A model generated the notes under the pieces. That model was given only the letters and a program-made list of their open reading frames with translations. It was not told the origin of the DNA and searched no databases. From positions 10,583,001-10,647,000 of the forward strand of contig CM032128.1 of assembly GCA_018894105.1 (NCBI GenBank): DNA of 64,000 nucleotides, given 5' to 3'. Of the stretch, positions 12,003 through 31,660 are shown piece after piece; the first letter of the stretch is position 1; every line of letters starts with the position of its first letter. The position numbers and the translations under genes are program-made. The stretch is from Jacaranda mimosifolia (lineage: Eukaryota > Streptophyta > Magnoliopsida > Lamiales > Bignoniaceae).

Positions 12003-12301
12003 GATTCAAAATGGCCTTTGCCAGAGCAAACCATCCAACAGAATTATATGACAAGAAGATAACCAAAAGATATTTTAGCAAAATCCTTCAAATGGAACAG
12101 TGATATTCTTGGGTGCCGGGAACCACCCATCCCAATACAATCAAAAGCCACTAGTGGGCCGGGTGCGTTACACCCGTCCCAGTCTAGCGGAAATTTGCCC
12201 CCCAGCATCAAACACACCCTCTCTAGCATCACCCAATGGAACACAGTGGACATGAAAGCCCATTAGCTTTTTAACCACAAACTTATCGTGGTACATGGAA
12301 C
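12003..12301 (-). other. Short GC-richer segment between two MITEs, with a 69-codon open frame
   Basis: Clearly less AT-rich than its surroundings. The minus strand holds an open frame at 12044-12253 (about 69 codons) with segments such as GKFPLDWDGCN and GMGGSRHPRI. It is not recognised. Two small GGGTG/CACCC hairpins also occur. It may be an old exon fragment, part of a non-coding transcript, or chance. Confidence 0.25.
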
Positions 12302-13618
12302 TAGGGATGGCAATGGGTGGGTTGGATTGACTATAAATTGGATTTTAAATGAATATATATTTATGGTTCAAAAACGGGTTGGATTGGGCCAGGTTTGGGC
12401 GGGTTTAACACCCTCAAAAAAAAAATCATAATTTTTAGCTAAATATATTACTATATTATTTTATTGAATTATGATTTTTTTAATCTCTATTTTACATATG
12501 TTAATTAATTATTATTAATAAAAAGATGATAATGCATAAAGTGAAAATCGTAGTGATTTAAAACTCTTTAGCTGCAATTACAAAATACAAACACTACATT
12601 CATTTGGCATGATTTATATCTTAAAACTTTAGAATAATTCTAATTCTAAGTTTATTTGATTAGCTTTTAGAAGATTGGTCTCTTGAGAATATGCCAATTA
12701 TGATATTCTCAGCTCGAATTCTATTAGTAATGTGAATTACACACACATATTAGGTGATTTGTCAATGATCCATTATTAGTAGTTGTTAATATGCTATTAT
12801 TAATTATTAATTAAATGTCAATAATTGGTATATTACTAATATAATGATACAACACAAAGGCCTGCAACTAATAGAAAAAGGAAAATAATAATAATAATTT
12901 ATGCCTGTGTAATATGAAAAGAGGATGTTTAGCTACACTTGAACAATTTTAATTTAATTTTAAATTATGATAATCTTGACTTTTTTTTTTGTTATAAGTA
13001 AAAAGGCATTCTTAATTCTTATTAATTATTTAGTAATTCTCATTTTCTCCATTATAGTTTGACTCTCACTTCAATTGAAATATTGCTCTATTATAATCTC
13101 CCATTTCAATTAAATTTCATAAATAAAGGAAAGGTAATCTTAAATACAAATTTTGAAAACTTCATAATAAACCTTCACCTCTATTTCCTTAAGATTATCT
13201 TATTTTAAAAAATGAAGAAAAAAAAATAAATTGTAACATCACTTATATCTATATCTATGCTATAAAGTGTGACATATAATTGAATTCTGACTCAATTTAT
13301 ATATATAAATTATAGTTACTTATATAAATCTGTATTGAGAATTTAATAATTAAATAAGAATATAACAATGAAAGAACATGTTAATTTTGAGTTTTTTTTT
13401 TTATCAAATTTTGGGTGACATTGACTTGGACCATTTACAATCTATTTTCGACCTATCTTCAACCCATTTAAACTTATAACCCACTTGTGCCCAAACAATA
13501 TTAAAACCATCAGAATCAACTCATCTCAAACCCACTCATATTATTTTTAACCCAACACAACCCAAAACTAAGTAGGTTGAACTAAAACTATGGTTCTAAA
13601 CCCAATTTGCCACCTCTA
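12302..13618. mobile_element. hAT-type non-autonomous element (1317 bp)
   Basis: Ends TAGGGATGGCAATGGG and, reversed, TAGAGGTGGCAAATTGGG. Flanking octamers CATGGAAC (left) and AGTGGAAC (right) share 6 of 8 bases, consistent with an aged 8-bp duplication. Subterminal GGGTTGGATTGG motifs occur at both ends in inverted orientation. No transposase remnant was seen inside. Confidence 0.75.
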
Positions 13619-13626
13619 AGTGGAAC

Positions 13627-14556
13627 TACCGTTAATAAAACAAGCATGTATTTGAGACATTGACAACGACATAGACCCATACATGAATTCTTGTACATTT
13701 GTTGTTGCATCTTAAAATTTGGTAAAAATAGCACCAAGCACATTGTTTGTTTAGTATAAGCTTTCTAAAACCGTTCCCTAATTTACAAAATTCATCCTGT
13801 TGGCAATCAGCTGCTTGCCACCCACGTCTTTCCCAGAATATGTTGCATTTACATAACACCATCAAGCCAATTATTCACAGCCAAGCCTGAATCTCCTCAA
13901 ATGTTTGATGCATATTTCGTAAGAAATTGCACGTCCTATTTAACTCTCCAAACAATATCGATCATCTTGGACACTTATTAGCTATAGAAGTGACACCAGA
14001 CGAGGATTCATCAGTCATTTCCAAGTTCCAGTTATAGATAAACTTGAGAACTTTAATTTATCTTTCCAAACCTTTTTGCTACATGGATCAATTAGAATTA
14101 AAAGGATAAAAGAGACCACTCATGTGAATCAAAAGTTAAAAATAAAATAAAAGATTCAATGTATCAAAAACAAATGAGTATTATTGACGAGCACAATTTG
14201 CTAATTTACTGACAAGACAATATTTGCTCTCTAAAAACAGGGTGAATATGTAATTTCAGATGACATAAATAAAGGGGATTTTGTCTAACATACTATTAGA
14301 ACTGAATTATGCAGAAGTAGTATGGAATCTGCATGGATGTTAAGAGGTAGACGAGGTCAGAAGGAGCAAACTAAAGCAAAATGCCAAATTCAAACTCTTC
14401 CGATAATAAGAACCTATCAACACACTAGAACAAGTTCCAAAAGAGCAAAATAATAAGGGCTCATATATTTTCACCACAATAGCTTTTCAGTTTTGTTTCT
14501 TCTCAACAGTGCAGCACCCACTTAAGTGCCCTCAAATCTTTACCTTTTGCATGCAT
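13627..14556. other. 3' flank of the RABE1 gene, includes probable 3' UTR
   Basis: No coding sequence recognised. The part nearest the stop codon (to about 14.2 kb) is likely 3' UTR and polyadenylation region of the minus-strand gene. The open frame at 13632-13865 matches nothing known. Confidence 0.5.
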
Positions 14557-22468
<7,912 letters not shown>

Positions 22469-22830
22469 TGACCAATCAGATGGAATTTCAAAAGTTTCAG
22501 AAAATTTCCGCCTCCCTTCTTCTCAATACGTCGTCGTTTGTGGTTTTTGCATCTATATCACTCACCGCTCTGCGTAAAATCAAAATAATCACAACTGATT
22601 TTCTATTGTGTAGAGACAGAGAGAGAGAGAGGGAGACACACAGGCGCACCGTCCGTATTCGCTATTGTGCGCAGCTTGTTTGGAGTGTCTATTTATGGAT
22701 ATTTTATTGACAGTGGGTGAGCCTTGGTGTCCCCCGCGCGTGCTGCCAATACCTGAGAACAAGGGTAAAAGAAACGGGAGGAGGAAAGTTCGGGTGCTCG
22801 CGGACACATGATAACAAGGGAATGAATGCA
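22469..22830 (-). promoter_or_regulatory. 5' leader and proximal promoter region of RABE1
   Basis: Directly upstream of the start codon on the minus strand. Contains a GA/CT microsatellite at about 22615-22642 (TC-rich on the coding strand), typical of plant core promoters and leaders. No convincing TATA box was picked out. A leader intron cannot be excluded. Confidence 0.45.
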
Positions 22831-23208
22831 TGGATTACGAGTTTTTCTTTTCTTTTCTTTTTTATTCATATACGTGCATGTTAGATATTTGATAAATTTG
22901 AATTTCTAACCTTGCATTATGTGTATCAGACTTATGTCAGTAGATTAAATGACCACCAATTGCATGGGTTATTAGCTTAAGTTTATTTATACTATTATAA
23001 AAAGAAAGCATGTTTTGCGTTTAAAATGAAATTGATACCGAAATTTTTTTTTTTTCACTTATCCTTTGTATTCAATAAGGTTATAATGTTCAAATAACCA
23101 CTATGTATTCAAAAATTTCCCTTATTGCAAGGTAAGCTTATTATTCCAATGGTTTTTGAATTTTTTTATTTGATATGATTGGATCATAAAATATTTACCT
23201 TATATGAC
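22831..23208. other. Intergenic, AT-rich, nothing recognised
   Basis: No open frame or repeat boundary of note between the RABE1 promoter and the duplicated LTR flank. Confidence 0.5.
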
Positions 23209-23289
23209 TTCTATCTTCATAGTTATGAAAATTACAAATATATTTTAGATGTATATCAATTTTTAGTATAATAAATGTGATAATATGCA
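23209..23289. repeat. 81-bp LTR-flank segment, first copy
   Basis: Begins TTCTATCTTCATA and ends with the 5-bp target duplication ATGCA immediately left of the first LTR. The same 81 bp recurs left of the second LTR at 27842-27922 with a few substitutions. Confidence 0.85.
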
Positions 23290-24001
23290 TGTTCACACAA
23301 ATTTCGAATCTGCAAAAAGAAATTACAAGACAAGAAAAATACGGACAAATTCAATATTTATTGAAAATAAAAAGTGGTTACAATCTCTGAAAATATCTCC
23401 GTAATTGAAGACTAATCCTCTAATTCTTCTCCTTGGAATTTGATTCAAGGGTTTGATGCTTGTTCTTGAATCGGATGAGTAAATTCCTCCTAAATTTGTG
23501 GATGAAATCACGAACTTCCTTGAAATCAAGTATTTGTTTTATAATCAAGATCTTCAGAATTTAAATACTTTTGAAGAAGATGTAGAACCCTTGTAGTTGC
23601 AGCACTTCTTCGTAGCAAGAGCTCGGACTTGAGAGCTTGATGCTTGAATTTCTTTTGATGTGTGAATTTCTTGATATATTTCTTGATGTATGGTATGTCT
23701 CCCATCACCCCTTTTTAGTTTTTATAGATACAAATAAGGGTTTGATGACTTGAAGATTGAGTCTCCATTTGGGCTTGAATACTACTAGAGATGGACTTAA
23801 TTAACTAATGAGTCATATTAAAATTTATTTTGGCCCAATTAGCTAATCCAAAATAAATAAGATATTTTAAAATTTATTTTGGATTGACCCATTTTATAAA
23901 GCCCAAATTTATTGTGAACTTTAATTTGGGGTTTAATTCAATAGCCAATTTAATTGGACTATCAAATGATAATTTATCCCAATAAAATTTTGATGTCAAT
24001 A
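23290..24001 (-). repeat. LTR, first copy (712 bp; 3' LTR on the minus strand)
   Basis: Plus-strand ends are TGTTCACAC and TGTCAATA; read on the minus strand the LTR starts TATTGACATC (TG changed to TA) and ends GTGTGAACA. A minus-strand TATA box (TCTATAAAAAC) lies near 23720, and a polyadenylation-like AATAAATATTG near the end, giving U3-R-U5 order. Same length as the copy at 27923-28634, with roughly 4-5% differences by eye. A purine tract sits next to its U3 side. Confidence 0.88.
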
Positions 24002-24014
24002 AATGTCCCCACTT
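24002..24014 (-). other. Polypurine tract next to the minus-strand 3' LTR
   Basis: On the minus strand GAAGTGGGGACATT directly precedes the LTR start, the usual place and composition of a copia-type polypurine tract. This identifies the LTR at 23290-24001 as the 3' one. Confidence 0.7.
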
Positions 24015-24371
24015 CAAAGTTCGGCGAACGGCATGCCAAAATGCGAATGAGAGGCGCGGCTTGAAGTACTTAATCTATTTACTCTCTCTCATTTGTTTAA
24101 AAATTGGGCCATATGAATCAATAAAAACAACCCCCATTTTGTAAACTTGAAGCAATTTCCAACCCAGCAGCAGCAAAGCACTTCTCTAGTTTCATGCATT
24201 TCTTCTTTTTTTTTTTTTTAGGGAAGGGGGGCGGGGGGGGGGGGGGTTTAAATGCTCGGGCCCACTTTCCTCAAAAGGAAGCAAAAAACAAATTGTGGAG
24301 CATTTTCCTTTGGTGAACTTCAAGTTCACGTTTGTCTTCACGTGAGACAAAACTCGTCTAATTCACCCACC

Positions 24372-24408
<37 letters not shown>

Positions 24409-25174
24409 CACTCCCATTCGCTTTGCCAGTCCAGTAGCAGGAACTATTGCCAAGTCTTCTTTGGAAATTTGCAAAACAAACCATAGCAGGTAGCAGCAGA
24501 GACACTGGCAAATTGGGTAGTCAATATTTTCTTTTGTCTAACTCATGGAAATTTCTTTAATTAACTGAAGGAAAATTTTAAGAAACTTCATTCTAAAACC
24601 AAAGATCAAAACACAGAATTCTCCATGCAACTGATTACTGATCCTGCTATGTGATTTTTCTTCAGTTTTAGAAACAAATATCAGTTGATTCAAGAAGCAA
24701 ATTAATGTTGTCCTTCTTTCTTAATCTTGACATTCAAGAGCAACCCTTAGCATCTATAAAATAACCTTTGGTGCTTAATTTTTCATAACCGAAAGTGAAG
24801 CAATGCAGTAAAATCTTCTCAGGCTTGATTGCTTGGTATCTGTCCAGTAAATTTGTTCAATTGGTGAGCACCATTTGCAATGATTTTATAGACCTATCTT
24901 CCATGACACTGCACAACATCTATTTGTAAATTTGTCCAAGAGAAATCCATGCTAAATTCATGACTTCACTTTGCTACTTTTCCACAGGCTTTATGGGTAT
25001 TCATGTTCTTCTATCACAATTATTATCTATTCCTGCCAATACTCCAAGTTTATCAAAGGTAGAAGGTTCATGCAATTGTTCTCTATCTCTCTCTTCTCCC
25101 TTTTTTTTTTTTTTTTTTTTTTATCAACATAATGAGCGAATAGCTTATTTTGTGTTCAAAATTTTAGCGAGGCC
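24015..25174. other. Region between the LTR and the mobile-domain pseudogene
   Basis: Possible retroelement internal DNA next to the purine tract, then unassigned sequence. Contains a G-rich run at 24221-24246, a TA microsatellite at 24376-24405 and a T-tract near 25100-25120. No gene recognised. Confidence 0.45.
24221..24246 (+). other. G-rich tract, possible G-quadruplex
   Basis: GGG, then AA, then six G, C and fourteen G, preceded by a T-run. It is capable of forming a quadruplex and is also prone to assembly or polymerase slippage error. Confidence 0.5.
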
Positions 25175-26848
25175 ATGAAGGTAGATATCAAAGGCAGTAG
25201 TGAACCAACTCCATGCATCATGATTCGATGTGACAAAGACTTCCCCAAAGCCAAAAGCACGACTTTGTGTGTGTATGAAGCGGTTGTGGATGCTCAATCT
25301 TCTAAGGCTCGATCAAACCACTCAATGCATATTGCTGAATGGTTCGAGGAGACAACTAAGGAGACAATTGATCAGCATTCTGGTGCTTCGGCTCGTTCTA
25401 AGGTCTTGCTGTTGAAATCATCACCTCATGACATCGGAGCCGTGTATGCAGAACTCTCACTTTCGAACCACCATCTCAGCACTAATAAAGGCTCGTGGAG
25501 ATTTCCGGCATCTAAGTTTGGCGAGATATCCTTTCACACTGGCTACTGGGAGTGGGCAGAGGATGTACTGGGCCATCATGCAGACACTCTTCGTCAATCC
25601 AAGATCTATGCAATTGTTCGTGCCTCCCTTTTCACGTCCGTTTGCAACAAGAATGTCCTCCAAGGATTCCTTGAGCTATGGTGCCCTTCTACAAACACAT
25701 TGCATACTACTATTGGATAACTATCGATTTCTTTATGGGATCTTCGTAGACTTTGTGGATTGTCGATACATGGAGATTTCTACGCTGAAGTTGTTCCATC
25801 TGCCAAGGAGCTGCTTGATGCCGACACCTGCCAGCCCTCTTTGTTGCGAAGCTGCAAGTACCTATTCGCAGCATACCACATGCTTCCAAAGGACTCTAAT
25901 GGTGTATCTATTTCTAACTAGATTGGATTTTGGTTTAGAGGCTCGACTAGATATGCACATCTGCCTTCAAGATCGTCCAGAAAGAGACTTGTCAAGCTAA
26001 AGCTATCTCGTAATCCTTGTGGAAACATCAACACATCTCTTATATCACGTACTAAGGAGTATGATGAGTCATTTCTGTAGTTGGAGATCGAAGAGGAAAT
26101 CAGGGGCGAGACTTATTTGGTTGCTTTTCTTTCATGTTGGTTGTGCAGCTTTGCTTTACCATATCATAAAGTTGATAAGGTACGTGCTTCTGTTTTCAAA
26201 GTCGCAAGTAAAATAGCTCGTGGCGATTGTTTTTCTTTAGCAGTTCCTATATTGGCAAGCATCTACCGCGGTTTGAGAGAGATATCCATCTCAAGGAGTT
26301 TGAGCGACTCCACCACCATCTTTCCTATCATTATGTATACAACTGGATCGGGCAATATCTTCAAACACATTTTCCATCCAAACTTGAATCAGTTGGAGCT
26401 CAGATGGTGAAATATGCAGGAGAGAATATGGCCAAACACTTTGAACTTACTGAGGCACGTGAATTATTCCACGACATTAATCCTTTAAGGCTTCAAAACT
26501 TGCGCACACAAGGGCAAACCTCAGTGACAGATGATGTGGGCATATCCAATACCTAAAAAGATCTTTTCATGGCTCTGCGGTCTAGTCATTTGACATTTTG
26601 GAGTGAAGCAATACGTATTGTTGAAGCTTACAGTCCCCATTGATTCAGTCGGCAACATGGTTTTTGTCAAGATATTCCTAGCCACCTAAAGAAGGAGATT
26701 CTTACTTGTGAGTTGGTTGAACTCATTCAACTTTGGCAATCTTACACTTTGTTGGGTACATCCTCCAAGCTAATCATACCAAGCAGTGCCTTCTCATCGC
26801 CTTTGGTTACGAAGGAATATGCAGACTGGTGGGTTGGACATTAGAATG
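25175..26848 (+). pseudogene. Plant mobile domain (PMD) protein pseudogene
   Basis: Reads as a plant mobile domain protein. One frame runs from 25175 (SWRFPASKFGEISFHTGYWEW) through in-frame stops at 25718-25720, about 25919 and about 26078. Blocks on either side of these stops include SLWDLRRLCGLSIHGDFY, EVVPSAKELL, ETYLVAFLSCWLCSFALP and VFKVASKIARG. A single-base shift near 26320 moves to another frame (YVYNWIGQYLQTHFPSKL). After a stop at 26554-26556, that frame continues with AYSPH, a stop in place of arginine, then FSRQHGFCQDIP, LVELIQLWQSYTLLGTSSK and PLVTKEYADWW, ending at 26846-26848. PMD proteins are spread by, or derived from, retroelements and MULEs; some Arabidopsis members act in transposon silencing. 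At least five stops and one frameshift make this a dead copy. Confidence 0.85.
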
Positions 26849-27841
26849 ATTATTCGGGGAAAAACACAATGATCATTCTCAAACTTAATCAAACCACATA
26901 TATGAATCCCAAAAGGTCTTAAAGGACTTCAAGACAAGGTTCCAAGGATGGCGAAATTGTCCCACTTCCTCGAGATTTGGTTGTTGACCTAGAACCAGCA
27001 AAAGTGCTTTCTAAAAGGCAACAAACCCCTCAAGTGGACTCGACCCCCAAGCTTGTCCCTATAGCTAGTCCAACTGAAGAAAATGAAGTGATTTCTACCT
27101 TGTCGCTCTCTAATGATGAATCCAGCAACCAATACTAGTTTAGAAAAAAATCGAAGGTTCTTGACTTAGATAATATTAGTTTGAATTCAACATTTTTTGC
27201 AGAGCTCTGAGTTCCTCATTGCCTTTAGAGGAATTAGCAGAATATGTACACACAATCATTATCATTATTTTATTCAGTTACATTACTGCTCTTTTTTCAC
27301 TCATCTTATATCCTTTTTTTTTCCCTTTCAGCTTGCAGACCTTGAGAAAGGAATCCCCATCGCTTTTGAAGGCAGCATGGGCTCAATAAATGAAGTCAAT
27401 CCTTTTGGCTCATGTGGAGAAGATGCTACTTCCCATCCTTCTAGTAACAATGCATCAATTATCTCTTTTTTGTAAAATTGAGACCTTTTGCAAGTATCTA
27501 AATGGAATTGCCCTATTTTATTGCAGAAAAGTTGCCTTTAGGAGAACATGCCTAAAGAACCCCAAAAGACATTTGAGGCCTCATCCTGGCCGCTCCCACG
27601 TGCTGAGATTTTTGAATTTTGTCCTCGAGTTATAAAAACTGAAGCTGAGCAGATACTGATCAAATTTTATTGGGAACGAATATGCCAAAAGGTCATGAGG
27701 ACTCCATTTGAGCAGCTTTTGGAGGTAAAGCCAGTAATTGATTATCTAATTGTAGAGATGAGGACATATATGAGAGATACATCATCCTTGGAGAGTCATC
27801 TAAAGGTGATAATATGCATGTTCATCCTTGGAGAGTCATCA
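26849..27841 (+). pseudogene. C-terminal remnants of the PMD-type gene
   Basis: Open segments continue in the same direction: PRDLVVDLEPAKVLSKRQQ near 26970, LADLEKGIPIAFEGS near 27335 after a pyrimidine-rich acceptor-like TTTCAG, and a frame at 27548-27800 (PKEPQKTFEASSWPLPRAEI, EQLLEVKPVIDYL). They look like the hydrophilic tail exons of a PMD protein. The tail is cut at about 27800, where a filler sequence and the second LTR copy begin. Confidence 0.5.
27783..27841. repeat. Direct repeats with templated filler at the breakpoint
   Basis: The 17-18 bp string CATCCTTGGAGAGTCATC occurs twice (about 27783-27800 and 27823-27840). Between the copies is GTGATAATATGCATGTTCA, which also occurs at the flank/LTR junction at 27909-27928. 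This is the pattern of break repair with template switching. Confidence 0.75.
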
Positions 27842-27922
27842 TTCTATCTTCATAATTATGAAAATTACAAATATATTTTAGACGTATATCAATTTTTAGT
27901 ATAATAAATGTGATAATATGCA
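27842..27922. repeat. 81-bp LTR-flank segment, second copy
   Basis: Near-identical to 23209-23289, including the terminal ATGCA. It lies on the inner side of the second LTR, where a primer-binding site would be expected. Confidence 0.85.
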
Positions 27923-28634
27923 TGTTCACACAAATTTCGAGTCTGCAAAAAGAAGTTACAAGACAAGAAAAATACGAACAAATTCAATATTTATTGAAAA
28001 TAAAAAGTGGTTACAATCTCTGAAAATATCTCCGTAATTGAAGACTAATCCTCTGATTCTTCTCCTTGGAATTTGATTCAAGGGCTTGATGCTTGTTCTT
28101 GAATCGGATATGTAATTCCCTCCTAAATTTATGGATGAAATCACGAACTTCCTTGAAATCAAGTATTTATTTTGATATCAAGGTCTTCAGAATTTAAATG
28201 TTTTTAAAGAAGATGTAGAACCCTTGTGGTTGCAGCACTTCTTCGTAGCAAGAGCTCGGACTTGAGAGCTTGATGCTTAAATTTCTTTTGATGTGTGAAT
28301 TTCTTGATATATTTCTTGATGTATGGTATGTCTTCCAGCACCCCTTTTTAGTTTTTATAGATACAAATAAGGGTTTGATGACTTGAAGCTTGAGTCTCCA
28401 TTTGGGCTTGAATACCACTAGAGATGGACTTAATTAACTAATGAGTCATATTAAAATTTATTTTGGCCCAATTAGCTAATCCAAAATAAATAAGATATTT
28501 TAAAATTCATTTTGGATTGACCCATTTTATAAAGTCCAAATTTATTATGGACTTTAATTTGGGACTTAATTCAATAGCCAATTTAATTGGACTATCAAAT
28601 GATAATTTATTCCAATAAAATTTTGATGTCAACA
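27923..28634 (-). repeat. LTR, second copy (712 bp)
   Basis: Plus-strand ends TGTTCACAC and TGTCAACA, so both termini are canonical TG...CA. ATGCA is present on both sides (27918-27922 and 28635-28639), which is the arrangement of a solo LTR. A TATA box lies on the minus strand as in the first copy. No tRNA-complementary primer site is seen next to it. Confidence 0.88.
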
Positions 28635-28729
28635 ATGCACAAATAATATTTATTATTTAAAAATCTTTCATACGCACAAGAATTGCGTGCAAGCAAAAAT
28701 TCTGTAAAATTAAAAGGAATTTAATAAAA

Positions 28730-29826
28730 GGGCAAATAACAGACACCCACCCAACCTATAGGGTCATTTGCACTTTACCCCCCAATCTTTGCAAGAGTGC
28801 GAAAATATTACCTAACATTTGCTAAATGTATTTAAACACCTCATGTTCCAACTTTTCAACGATAAATTTTAAAGTTGTTAAACTTTTTACCCCCTGATGT
28901 TTTAAAAATTTTATATTTAATCATCTAAAGTACTTTAAAATGTCATCCTTATCTTTAAATTCTTATTTCAATGGAATAAAGTGAAATATTTTGCTAAAAA
29001 TTGTTACCATGTATTACTTAATTGTTAATATGTCACTAGTTTAGTCAATTTGAGTTACCTGAAATGTATATTAATGGTTAAAAAATTTCGAAATCGATAT
29101 GTGTACTTATAAATTTGTGCTTATTTGTTTCTAGGGTTCTATTGCCAAATGATTGTTATGGTGTACTTATAAATATGTGCTTGTTTGTTTAATTAAGAAT
29201 GTAAAAGGTTTAGGGTTTTAATTTGAATAAGAATAAGATATGGGACACCAGTCAGACGAATGTTGACAACAAATAATATTGATATTGGTATCAACATCAT
29301 CTCTTTCATTTACTACTCTATTTAAATTAAAAATATTCAAAAATTGTTTGCTAATAAATATGCATAATGTTATATTGATATAAAAACCAATTAGGGTATA
29401 ATCATACAGTTAATTTTAACCATCTCATACATATAAATTAAGTAAAATATAATCATAAAATTAATTTGAAATTATACGATAGCTCAAACTAATGTAACTA
29501 TCTATACATTGACAAGTGAATAGTGTGTGGTAATATTTTTTATAAAATGTTTCACTTTATTCCATAAAAATAAAAATTTAATTATAAAATTGCGACGCTT
29601 AGAATTATTTGGTTGTTAAATGCACATGTTGTTAAAGCAGAGGAGATAAAGCACAACATACTTAAAGTATTTCAACATCTCCGGTGGAATATTATGCCGG
29701 AAAATGGAACAAGGGGGTATTAGAGCATCTTTAGTAAAGATTGAATAATTGTTCTGCAGATTTATAATGATTGGAGGGCAAAATACAGATGACCCTATAC
29801 ATTGACGGGGTATTTGCTATCTACCG
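28730..29826. mobile_element. Mutator-type non-autonomous element (1097 bp)
   Basis: The left end GGGCAAATAACAGACACCC then CTATAGGGTCATTTGCA matches the reversed right end CGGTAGATAGCAAATACCCC then TATAGGGTCATCTGTA. It is flanked by a perfect 9-bp duplication TTAATAAAA at 28721-28729 and 29827-29835, the size made by MULE transposases. Inner parts (about 28970 and 29565) are also mutually inverted. No transposase remnant. Confidence 0.85.
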
Positions 29827-29835
29827 TTAATAAAA

Positions 29836-30706
29836 TGTTTTCCATAATGTTTAGTTGAAGCAAAAAAGAGAGAAATGAGGAAGACAAAAATATATAAATA
29901 GAAGTATGCAACTTATTTGGCTAAAATTATGGGAAATAAGGTTGAATGACTTAAAAAAAATTCTCAAACTTGGACAAATAAGAGCGAATGAGTAATTAAA
30001 ATACAAAAATTCTCAATTTAACTTCTTTTATGTTGAAATAGAAATCAAGATGAATTGTTAAAAAATGAGAAAAAGCAATCTCCATTTCTCACCTAATTTC
30101 TTAAGAGACTTTTGAGTTTGATAAATTACAAATTGAGAAAAAAATGAAATTCATTTATAAATTATCTCTTATGTGTTATATGTATTTAAAAATTTTAAAC
30201 TTTTGAAATCTTTTCAATTCAAAAATACTTTGAAGTCATAGTTTACCGAAAGAAATTGAGAATTTATTTCAAGATATTTTATTATAACTATAAACAAAGA
30301 TCATTTCTTAAAAAAAAAGGCGAAAAAAAAAAAGGAAAAGAGTTAAGAAAAAGAAAAGGTTAAACAAAAATCTTATATGCACTTAAAGGGCAAGTCTAAT
30401 TTCATTGGTTTTATACAGTGGTGCAGGCTGCAGCAGATAAAATGTACATGCGTGTGAGTCAAAGTCAAATGTGATAGAAATCTAATACAGAGTTGAAATG
30501 GAATGACTGAGGGACAAATGTCAGAGAGCAGGTGCTGTTGTCTGCGAACAAACAAGGGAAAGAACATGGTCCAATTCAAAATTCCCTCCAATCATAATAA
30601 TAATAAACATGGCATGGGAGCACATGTTTGGTCTTGCTTGGAATCATTTGAACCATGTTTCCTTCGACAAATAGATATGTTTTTTCATGTAAATATTCCC
30701 CGGGCC
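29836..30706. other. AT-rich intergenic DNA, nothing recognised
   Basis: No recognisable coding sequence. The opposing open frames near 30373-30799 match nothing known and do not look like exons. Confidence 0.5.
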
Positions 30707-30714
30707 GTCGAACC

Positions 30715-31515
30715 TAGGGGTGTAAACGGATTGGATACATTGTTTTTATATTTGTATTCATTTAACTTTTTAAATATTCGGATACGGATACGGATTTGAC
30801 GGATATTTAAAAATAATATCCAAATACGTATTCGTCGGATTCGGATATATGCGTATTCGATTATAATTATTTAAACGCATTCATATTTTATTAAACTTAT
30901 CCGTATTCGAATTATTGTTTTATATTCATATTGGATGATAATTATTTAGATATCCATTTACGAATATCCAGATATGTGAATCTATGAACCTATAACAAAT
31001 ACATATTTTAATTAATAAAAGGAACCATATAATTTCATTAAAACAAAAGATATCAAACAAATAATATAATTTCTAATTAATAATTGACTTTATAATTGAT
31101 TATTAGTACTTATGAATAATAATAATAAAAGCATTTAAGTATATTAATTATAAAGTCAACTAACAATAATTATGTTGATTAACTTTATTCTTTAATTTTT
31201 TCTCTATATTAAAATAATTTTTTAAATTTATTCTTTTTTCTTCTCAATTCTTCAATTATAATTTATATATATACATATATGGATTATGAGATTTCTATTG
31301 AAAAATATAAATAATATATTATTTAATAAATATGTATTCAAATAGGATATTAAACGAATCGGATACACATTTATCATATTCGTATCCATTTATAATCGGA
31401 TATCTACTAATCGAATACGGATAATATCCGCTTTAAACGGATGCGGATAAACTTTGTATAAACGGATACAAATGCGAACGGTAAACGAATTTTTGAATAT
31501 CAATTTACAACCCTA
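30715..31515. mobile_element. hAT-type MITE (801 bp)
   Basis: Ends TAGGGGTGTAAACGGATTGG and, reversed, TAGGGTTGTAAATTGATATTC. Flanking octamers GTCGAACC and GTTGAACC differ at one base. Subterminal regions are dense in GGATACGGATA-type motifs in both orientations. Non-coding. Confidence 0.9.
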
Positions 31516-31660
31516 GTTGAACCATACAACTATAGAAATACCTATTTAATTATAAACGTTCTACAAAATGATGTCTCTTAATAACTGGGGGATTGAATTA
31601 TGGTCCAATGTAGTAGTATTAGAATTTTCTCATCTTTTTTAAATCAAAATTGACATTATA

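Noticed and set aside
23323..23529. 68-codon minus-strand frame repeated at 27956-28162
   Set aside because: Lies wholly in the U5/R part of the two LTRs; conservation between copies is explained by LTR duplication.
25083..25125. Pyrimidine tract before the PMD frame as an intron acceptor
   Set aside because: Possible, but no upstream PMD exon was recognised, so an upstream exon was not annotated.
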